Source: Pseudobdellovibrionaceae bacterium
Lineage (GTDB): Bacteria > Bdellovibrionota > FAC87 > UBA2466 > JACKAF01
Assembly (NCBI GenBank): GCA_020635235.1
Contig: JACKAF010000003.1
Location: forward strand, 62,001 to 126,000
Direction of reading: 5' to 3'
DNA length: 64,000 nt
Every line of letters starts with the position of its first letter. Positions within the stretch are counted from its first letter, which is position 1. Below, one piece after another: positions 59,160-64,000 of the stretch. Made by a program: the position numbers and the translations under genes. The notes beneath the pieces are model-generated. The model was not told the origin of the DNA. It worked only from the letters and a program-made list of their open reading frames with translations, and did no database searches.

Positions 59160-60061
59160 AGATTATCGTGATGTCCCGGAACCGGAACCTGTATTCCACG
59201 CGCCGGCTCGTGGAAGCCGGGGAGGTCCGAGGGCACGAGATGGTGGTGGTCGATCCGCTCAAGTGCTACATGAACATCACCTCCCACCGGCCGATGGTGC
59301 ATTATAAAGACCTTACGTTGGAAAATGTGGACGCCGTCATTCCCCGCATCGGGGCTTCGGTTACCTTTTACGGAACGGCGGTTCTTAGGCAGTTTGAGAT
59401 GATGGGAAGTTTTTCGCTAAATGAGTCGGTGGCGATTACGCGTTCCCGCGATAAACTTCGTTCCCTACAAATTCTCGCAAAAAAAGGGATCGGCTTGCCG
59501 GTCACCGGCTTCGCACATTCCACGAAAATGACGGACGATCTGATCAAGATGGTTGGCGGGGCGCCGCTTATCATCAAGTTGCTTGAAGGCACGCAGGGAA
59601 AAGGCGTCGTTTTGGCCGAAACTCATAAGGCGGCAGAAAGCGTAATTGACGCGTTTAGGAACCTGAGTGCGCATTTTCTTGTGCAGGAGTTCATCAAAGA
59701 ATCTGCGGCAACTGATATCCGAGCTTTTGTGATCGGCGACAAAGTCGTGGCGGCGATGAAGCGCACCGGCAAAGAAGGCGAGTTTCGGTCCAATTTGCAC
59801 CGAGGGGGCACTGCTGAAGTCATCAAAATTTCTCCGGAAGAGCGCTCTACGGCCATACGCGCTTGCAAAGGCATGGGGCTAAACGTTGCGGGCGTGGATA
59901 TCATGCGCTCAAATCATGGGCCCCTCGTATTGGAAGTGAATTCCTCGCCGGGTCTAGAAGGCATAGAACGCGCCACCAAGAAAGACGTAGCCGGCATGAT
60001 TGTAGGCTATTTGGAAAAAAATGCCGTACGGGGCAAAACCAAAACAAAAGGCAAGGGTTGA
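59156..60061 (+). CDS. rimK: RimK-type ATP-grasp ligase
   Basis: 301 residues. ATP-grasp motifs: PLIIKLLEGTQGKGVVLAE, FLVQEFIKESAATDIRAFVIGDKVVAAMKR, FRSNLHRGGTA and LVLEVNSSPGLEGIE. RimK adds glutamate residues to the C-terminus of ribosomal protein S6 and makes poly-glutamate. It lies between the protease-like gene and an aspartoacylase-like gene, the common three-gene arrangement. Confidence 0.93.
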   Translation: MKIIVMSRNRNLYSTRRLVEAGEVRGHEMVVVDPLKCYMNITSHRPMVHYKDLTLENVDAVIPRIGASVTFYGTAVLRQFEMMGSFSLNESVAITRSRDKLRSLQILAKKGIGLPVTGFAHSTKMTDDLIKMVGGAPLIIKLLEGTQGKGVVLAETHKAAESVIDAFRNLSAHFLVQEFIKESAATDIRAFVIGDKVVAAMKRTGKEGEFRSNLHRGGTAEVIKISPEERSTAIRACKGMGLNVAGVDIMRSNHGPLVLEVNSSPGLEGIERATKKDVAGMIVGYLEKNAVRGKTKTKGKG

Positions 60062-61074
60062 TGGGGGAGATTCGAATAGGCGATACCGCCATAGCCTTGG
60101 GGGAAAGTAAGACTGCCAACCTTTTTGTCGCGCGTCTTTATGATTATACCGACGTCAGTATTCCGATCCGGGTGATACGAGGGCGCGAAGATGGCCCGGT
60201 GCTTTTCGTCTCTGCCGCGCTTCACGGAGATGAACTCAATGGCGTGGAAATCATTAAGCGCTTACTAAGAAGCCCGTCTTTGAAAAAAATTTGTGGAACG
60301 CTCATTGCTGTTCCTATCGTCAACGTTTTTGGATTTAACAACCGCTCTCGATATTTGCCGGACAGACGCGATCTCAACAGATCGTTTCCGGGGCGCGATG
60401 ACGGTTCCTTGGCCTCGCAAATTGCGTATCTTTTTAGAACTGAAGTTGTGGAAAAGTGCACGCACGGCTTGGACTTGCATACGGGCGCCTTACACCGCAC
60501 AAACTTGCCGCAAATCCGTACTAACTTCCAAGACAAGGAGCTGGTAAAGCTTGCCAAAGCATTCGGGGCCCCGGTGGTGTTGGACGCCTCTTTGCCAGAC
60601 GGCTCGTTGCGGGCAACTTCAGGGAAAGTTCCGGTGCTTCTGTATGAAGGCGGTGAAGCGCTTCGTTTTGATGAATTCGCCATCAAGGCGGGCCTGGCAG
60701 GCACGATCCGCTTAATGCGCCATCTGAAAATGTTACCGCCTTCGACGAAGCCAAAGCCCACACGTCGCAGTTTCCTTGCTCAGTCGAGTTACTGGGTGCG
60801 TGCTCCGCAGAGCGGAACGTTGAGGGTCTTGCGGCATATTGGCGATTGGGTGCGCAAAGATTCGTTACTGGGCGTGATTTCCAACCCGTTCGGGGAAGAC
60901 TCCGTAAAGATTTTCTCTAAAGAGGCCGGTGTAGTTATCGGAAAAACTAATATTCCTCTCGTCAACAGAGGGGATGCACTCTTTCACCTAGCAACGGCAG
61001 ACAAGATAGATCCGAGGATAATGGACTTTCCAGGTTTTGCGGATCTGGCGGTGGAGCAGCAGTTCGACGATTAG
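60061..61074 (+). CDS. Succinylglutamate desuccinylase/aspartoacylase family protein
   Basis: 337 residues from ATG 60061, sharing one base with the rimK stop. Zinc ligands are in SAALHGDELNGVEII (His and Glu) and GLDLHTG. The C-terminal barrel (WVRAPQSGTLRVLRHIGDWVRKDSLLGVI) resembles the lipoyl-like domain of this AstE family. Members hydrolyse N-acyl amino acids; with rimK and rimB it may act on glutamylated or N-acyl-glutamate compounds, but the substrate is not known. Confidence 0.87.
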   Translation: MGEIRIGDTAIALGESKTANLFVARLYDYTDVSIPIRVIRGREDGPVLFVSAALHGDELNGVEIIKRLLRSPSLKKICGTLIAVPIVNVFGFNNRSRYLPDRRDLNRSFPGRDDGSLASQIAYLFRTEVVEKCTHGLDLHTGALHRTNLPQIRTNFQDKELVKLAKAFGAPVVLDASLPDGSLRATSGKVPVLLYEGGEALRFDEFAIKAGLAGTIRLMRHLKMLPPSTKPKPTRRSFLAQSSYWVRAPQSGTLRVLRHIGDWVRKDSLLGVISNPFGEDSVKIFSKEAGVVIGKTNIPLVNRGDALFHLATADKIDPRIMDFPGFADLAVEQQFDD

Positions 61075-61328
61075 TCTCTGCTAAGAGGTTCGAGGAACGG
61101 CGGAATGGAGTGTCGCTCCATTCGCCGCCTCAATTCTTCAAGGGAGATCCCCAATCGGTGGGCAGCGGCCTCCAGATTGAACTCGGTGCTTCTGAGCGTT
61201 TTCACCAAATGAACACACTCCACTTCATCGAGTGTTTTCTGTGCTCCGCCCGTAAGGGCCCGATTGGGATTGATCTTAATCGACAAAGTAAATCCGATGC
61301 TACGCACGGCCCGGTTTGCGGGGTGCAT
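61071..61328 (-). CDS. Stand-alone Fis-type HTH protein
   Basis: 85 residues. The region TLDEVECVHLVKTLRSTEFNLEAAAHRLGISLEELRRRMERHSI aligns with the C-terminus of the NtrC-type protein at 61589 (TLDEVECIHIVRILEAMNFNVSKAAEALGIDRGTLYRKAEKYKI). It therefore looks like a duplicated output domain without receiver or AAA+ parts. It could compete for or share the same DNA sites. Its start overlaps the upstream small gene by 29 bp, and its end overlaps the convergent 60061 gene by 4 bp. Confidence 0.75.
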   Translation of the reverse strand: MHPANRAVRSIGFTLSIKINPNRALTGGAQKTLDEVECVHLVKTLRSTEFNLEAAAHRLGISLEELRRRMERHSIPPFLEPLSRD

Positions 61329-61446
61329 TGCTATTAGGCGTTCCCTTTTGATTGTTGGTCGATTGCGGGAACGGCTGGTTCTTTTGCTGATTTGTATTCG
61401 GGGTTGTATTGGTTTTTTCTGCTTTAGGTTTATTCTGGGATTTCAT
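61300..61446 (-). CDS. 48-residue Asn/Gln/Pro-rich protein
   Basis: The minus strand carries AAGGAGG (61460-61454 region) 6 nt before an ATG at 61446 and an open frame of 48 codons ending at TAG 61300. The product (MKSQNKPKAEKTNTTPNTNQ...) is low-complexity, basic and rich in Asn, Gln, Pro and Thr, probably disordered. A consensus sigma-54 promoter lies just upstream. It overlaps the start of the Fis-like gene, suggesting translational coupling. No homologue is recognised. Confidence 0.6.
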   Translation of the reverse strand: MKSQNKPKAEKTNTTPNTNQQKNQPFPQSTNNQKGTPNSNAPRKPGRA

Positions 61447-61503
61447 GATTAGCCTCCTTATGGCTTTAGAAGATTGGGTATTGCGAATTCTGTAGATTTC
61501 TTA

Positions 61504-61519
61504 TGCAACGGCGGTGCCA
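61504..61519 (-). promoter_or_regulatory. Sigma-54 promoter of the small gene and Fis-like gene
   Basis: The minus strand reads TGGCACCGCCGTTGCA, a perfect match to TGGCAC-N5-TTGCA. Predicted start near 61494, leader about 48 nt. Confidence 0.78.
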
Positions 61520-61549
61520 GCGGCATTACGTGCCTGTGGAGTCAGAGCC

Positions 61550-61590
61550 GAGTGTGAAAAATCGCCACAGCGTTTGATTTTGCCACACTC
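61550..61590. promoter_or_regulatory. GAGTGTG inverted repeat, candidate enhancer
   Basis: GAGTGTG (61550-61556) and CACACTC (61584-61590) flank AT-rich arms; each arm reads GAGTGTG followed by two bases and an A-rich ATC end. The repeat lies about 56-96 bp upstream of the predicted start of the small gene and overlaps the stop codon of the NtrC-type gene. Confidence 0.5.
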
Positions 61591-62968
61591 AGGAGGCGCT
61601 TTTTTTTAGGGAGATCTTATATTTCTCGGCCTTACGGTACAGCGTTCCGCGATCAATTCCCAAAGCCTCAGCGGCCTTGGAAACGTTGAAGTTCATAGCT
61701 TCCAGGATGCGAACGATGTGGATGCATTCTACTTCGTCCAGAGTCATCGCGGACGAGGGTGTCTCTAACAACTCGGCTGGCGCCGAATGTTTTACCGATT
61801 CAAGGATTTCGGCAGGAAAGTCTTCGGGAAAAAGCACGGGAGTTGTCGTCATGGAAACAGCGTGACTGATGGCGTGTTCTAGTTCTCGCACATTCCCCGG
61901 CCAGTGGTACGCTTTCAAGAGTGCAATGGCTTCATCGGAGACGTAGTTTACAGTCTTATTCTCGTCAGACGCCTGGCGGAACAAAAAGTGGTACACGAGT
62001 TCTTCGATGTCGTCCACGCGCTCCCGCAAGGGTGGGATCTTCACTGTGATGACACGCAGTCGATACAAAAGATCATCGCGGAATAGATTCTTGCGCACAA
62101 GTGATTGAAGGTCGCGGTGGGTGGCGCTGATTACGCGGACATCCACCGAGCGGTTTTCCGATGAGCCCACACGGCGCACCTCACCTTCTTGAAGCACCCG
62201 CAAAAGTTTTACCTGTAGACTCGGGCTTATGTCCCCGATCTCATCTAGAAAAAGCGTGCCGCCGTCGACCTCTTCAAAAAAGCCCTTCTTGTCTGTGGTT
62301 GCTCCGGTAAAGGCCCCTTTTTCGTGACCAAATAGTTCAGACTCGAGCAAAGTGTCAGTCAGAGAAGAACAGTTGATGGCGAGAAACTTTTTCGATTTCC
62401 TACGGCTATTGCTGTGGATCGCACGTGCGATTAGCTCTTTGCCGGTGCCTGTTTCCCCAAGAATCAGGACGTCTTTGTCAGAAGCTGTAGCTTTGGCAAC
62501 GGCCCGGTAGACTTCTAGCATTCCCGGAGACGTTCCAACGAGAACTTTGGGGGCGGACGGTACTCCTCTCAAGACTGGCGCATTCTGTTTTGAGTGGCTT
62601 GCAAGCGCCGAATAGCGCGCCTCTGCCCGGTGGGCAGTCGCGAGCAAGTCACTAAGCGCGAAAGGTCGAGTCAGGTAGTCAAAGGCCCCGCAACTTACTG
62701 CTTCGATGGCCGCTTCCAAGCTCCCCACTCCTGCGAGCAGTATCACCATCGCAAACGGGTCCACTTCTTTTGCCGCGCGAATCAACTCGAAGTTTGCTTC
62801 GTGTGCCGGTTCGATATCGCTGATGATGAGCGGGGGCGCTTCGCGTGTGAGCTCGCCGATTGCTTCTTGGCGCGAAGTTGCACGCACTACGCGAAATCCC
62901 TCGTGTTCAAAAAACTGCGCAAGTTCTTTGAGCCGGGAAGCGTCGGGATGAACAATCAAAACAAGCAA
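61589..62968 (-). CDS. NtrC-type sigma-54 activator with degenerate receiver
   Basis: 459 residues, TTG start at 62968. The receiver-like domain (1-115) keeps Asp51 but lacks the acidic pair (LIVHPD in place of IVDDE), has Ala79 where Thr/Ser is expected (LLAGVGS) and Arg101 in place of the invariant Lys (LTRPF). The AAA+ domain is intact: GETGTGKE, GAFTGA and the arginine-finger region. A Fis-type HTH closes the protein. Activity is probably controlled by something other than phosphorylation. It likely drives the sigma-54 promoters on either side (61504 and 63134). Confidence 0.9.
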   Translation of the reverse strand: MLVLIVHPDASRLKELAQFFEHEGFRVVRATSRQEAIGELTREAPPLIISDIEPAHEANFELIRAAKEVDPFAMVILLAGVGSLEAAIEAVSCGAFDYLTRPFALSDLLATAHRAEARYSALASHSKQNAPVLRGVPSAPKVLVGTSPGMLEVYRAVAKATASDKDVLILGETGTGKELIARAIHSNSRRKSKKFLAINCSSLTDTLLESELFGHEKGAFTGATTDKKGFFEEVDGGTLFLDEIGDISPSLQVKLLRVLQEGEVRRVGSSENRSVDVRVISATHRDLQSLVRKNLFRDDLLYRLRVITVKIPPLRERVDDIEELVYHFLFRQASDENKTVNYVSDEAIALLKAYHWPGNVRELEHAISHAVSMTTTPVLFPEDFPAEILESVKHSAPAELLETPSSAMTLDEVECIHIVRILEAMNFNVSKAAEALGIDRGTLYRKAEKYKISLKKSAS

Positions 62969-63074
62969 GAGAAAATCTCTAATAATGTTGGGACGTTAAA
63001 GACTACCACGGGCGTTCTTTATTTAAAAGTCCTTTGCGTCAACGTTGTGGAAAGCTGCTACAAGACAACGGGGG

Positions 63075-63087
63075 GAGTGTGGCAAAA
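63075..63087 (+). promoter_or_regulatory. GAGTGTGG site upstream of a sigma-54 promoter
   Basis: GAGTGTGGCAAAA repeats the arm found at 61576-61590 (minus strand GAGTGTGGCAAAA). It sits about 73-85 bp upstream of the predicted start of the 63198 gene, comparable to the spacing on the other side of the activator gene. Confidence 0.5.
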
Positions 63088-63133
63088 ACCCCCAAAACAT
63101 CCAAATATTTGAATGCTTTAGCCTCAGAGTTCC

Positions 63134-63149
63134 TGGCATCGGCTTTGCT
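63134..63149 (+). promoter_or_regulatory. Sigma-54 promoter of the 63198-63780 unit
   Basis: TGGCATCGGCTTTGCT, GG-N10-GC with TTGCT. Predicted start near 63160; AGGAGG at 63184-63189 and ATG at 63198 follow. Confidence 0.75.
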
Positions 63150-63197
63150 TTACTAATGGGTGAGTAGTGAACTCGATCCCTTAGGAGGATTTTGGGA

Positions 63198-63449
63198 ATG
63201 CAAAAGCGATCGTATCTTATCGTACTTGGTTTGGCGGTTTTGATCGGCGTGGGCGTTAGCGTTCGCGCGCAACACAACGCAGCAAGCAACTTCGGCCAAA
63301 ATGGGTATTTGGTAGCCGAGTCAGATGGCTATGATGATGCTTACGGATCCGATTCCTCCACGAGCGAGGACTCGGGAACAACGACGACCGACACCGGCAC
63401 GACCGACTCCGGCACGTCGAACGACGACTATTCTTCCGAAGACTTTTAG
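63198..63449 (+). CDS. Small acidic exported protein
   Basis: 83 residues. Signal peptide RSYLIVLGLAVLIGVGVSVRAQ, then a low-complexity mature part rich in Asp, Ser, Thr and Gly (DSGTTTTDTGTTDSGTSNDD). No family recognised. It lies first in a two-gene sigma-54-controlled unit; the acidic product is followed by a very basic one. Confidence 0.7.
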   Translation: MQKRSYLIVLGLAVLIGVGVSVRAQHNAASNFGQNGYLVAESDGYDDAYGSDSSTSEDSGTTTTDTGTTDSGTSNDDYSSEDF

Positions 63450-63486
63450 TCCTCGGTGAAACCCTAAACCCCTGAAGGAGATTCAA

Positions 63487-63780
63487 ATGAACTGGTTCTT
63501 GAAACTTGCCTTGCTAGCGTCCCTAGTGATGGTCGTCGCGCCCGTGATGGCCGATGATTCTGAATGGAACGAAGAGCCCGCCATGGAAGAAGGCGTGGAT
63601 ACCGCCCCTCCGGCCGCCCAGGCGCCCGAAGCGGCCAAGCCGAAAAAAGCTCGTGCTAAAACGGCCAAGGCAGCCAAAAAAGTCAGCCACAAATTGGCCA
63701 AGAAAGAATGTTTGAAGGAAAACCCGAAGCTTAAAGGCAAAGCGCTGAAAGAGTGCATCAAAGGCAAACGCGCTTCCTAA
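63487..63780 (+). CDS. Small basic exported protein
   Basis: 97 residues with GGAG upstream. Signal peptide FLKLALLASLVMVVAPVMA, an acidic/proline linker, then a Lys/Ala-rich segment (KPKKARAKTAKAAKKVSHKLAKKECLKENPKLKGKALKECIKGK) with two Cys. The tail could bind nucleic acid or acidic polymers. Function unknown; it ends at a clear terminator. Confidence 0.7.
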   Translation: MNWFLKLALLASLVMVVAPVMADDSEWNEEPAMEEGVDTAPPAAQAPEAAKPKKARAKTAKAAKKVSHKLAKKECLKENPKLKGKALKECIKGKRAS

Positions 63781-63803
63781 TAAGCAAAGTTTTGCTGTAA
63801 GGA

Positions 63804-63833
63804 CCCAGGCGTCTTCGGATGCCTGGGTTTTTT
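63804..63833 (+). terminator. Intrinsic terminator
   Basis: CCCAGGC-GTC and GAT-GCCTGGG pair around a TTCG tetraloop and are followed by TTTTTT. It ends the 63198-63780 unit and abuts the stop codon of the convergent partial gene. Confidence 0.9.
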
Positions 63834-64000
63834 ATTTTCTGGAAGCTGTTCTCTTTTCTTTTAGAAGGTGATCGTAGAGGAATTGCGCGTAGGCCCGGTT
63901 CATTTCTGCCTTCGGGTGCCCGTCCGGTTGGCGATCCAAGGATAAACTCCGCTCAGCGGCCACGTTTGGAAGAGCGTCTACCGCCGATATGAAATCCAAG
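63832..64000 (-). CDS. Partial CDS, C-terminus only
   Basis: A minus-strand frame enters from the right edge and stops at TAA 63834-63832, giving 55 residues. The end (LSLDRQPDGHPKAEMNRAYAQFLYDHLLKEK) has a DGHPxxxxN motif that resembles the C-terminal Asp-His region of SGNH/GDSL-type hydrolases. Too little is present for a firm family call. Confidence 0.55.
   Translation of the reverse strand, partial: LDFISAVDALPNVAAERSLSLDRQPDGHPKAEMNRAYAQFLYDHLLKEKRTASRK

Noticed and set aside
1..64000. CRISPR arrays, insertion sequences, prophage or replication origin
   Set aside because: No regular repeat-spacer pattern, transposase, phage structural gene or DnaA-box cluster was seen on reading both strands.

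Overview
The window reads as chromosomal DNA of a Gram-negative bacterium. Evidence is KdsA and GmhB for lipopolysaccharide (LPS) core sugars, a TamA/TamB pair, AsmA-like, PRC-barrel and OmpA-like envelope proteins, lipoproteins, a Tat substrate and a DsbA/DsbB pair. Heavy use of sigma-54 control and a short TIGR02147-type DNA-binding protein point to Bdellovibrionota or another former deltaproteobacterial lineage; this is inference, since no rRNA is present. No insertion sequence, prophage, CRISPR array or origin was seen. One tRNA (Ala, TGC) is present.

Positions 1-27,000 are a surface-polysaccharide locus. A plus-strand operon (1833-11668) carries a B12-type radical SAM enzyme, HddA, an Fcl/ColC-like reductase, a two-subunit TPP enzyme of the pyruvate dehydrogenase E1 type, a ColD-like PLP dehydratase with histidine in place of the usual lysine, HddC, GmhA, a Cj1427-like 4-dehydrogenase and a glycosyltransferase. 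With GmhB at 25614-26183 this is a full route to GDP-D-glycero-alpha-D-manno-heptose plus enzymes that could oxidise C4, remove O3 and add a two-carbon branch. I propose a branched 3-deoxy-heptose sugar, which is the most novel candidate system here. Next come a minus-strand export cassette (Wzm, a catalytically degenerate Wzt, a GT4 enzyme, a methyltransferase), then plus-strand methyltransferases and a tandemly duplicated pair (GT8-like enzyme plus MptE/DUF115-like protein), and a minus-strand run kdsA-gmhB-GT-C-GT-C.

Positions 27,000-38,400 are an envelope and stress block: tamA-tamB, an OmpA-like protein and a PRC-barrel protein on the minus strand, divergent from an NtrC-type response regulator, an AsmA-like protein, a superoxide dismutase and an AI-2E family permease. 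Three -24/-12 promoters flank the regulator gene and a dyad sits between the divergent units.

Positions 38,400-53,600 hold two paralogous exported CxxCH proteins in opposite orientation, around a NodIJ-like ABC exporter, an NMT1-like binding protein with a hybrid histidine kinase, and small exported proteins. SlyD, DsbB/DsbA, a lipocalin, an exported flavin amine oxidase, a thiopurine methyltransferase and the tRNA follow.

Positions 53,600-64,000 are a mixed region with an acyltransferase, small exported proteins, a CBS-domain protein, LapA, and the rimB-rimK-astE-like operon. A second NtrC-type activator has a degraded receiver domain; next to it are a stand-alone copy of its Fis-type output domain and a 48-residue gene. 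In total seven close matches to the sigma-54 consensus (GG-N10-GC with TTGCW at -12) lie directly upstream of genes in the right half, and none was found in the polysaccharide half.
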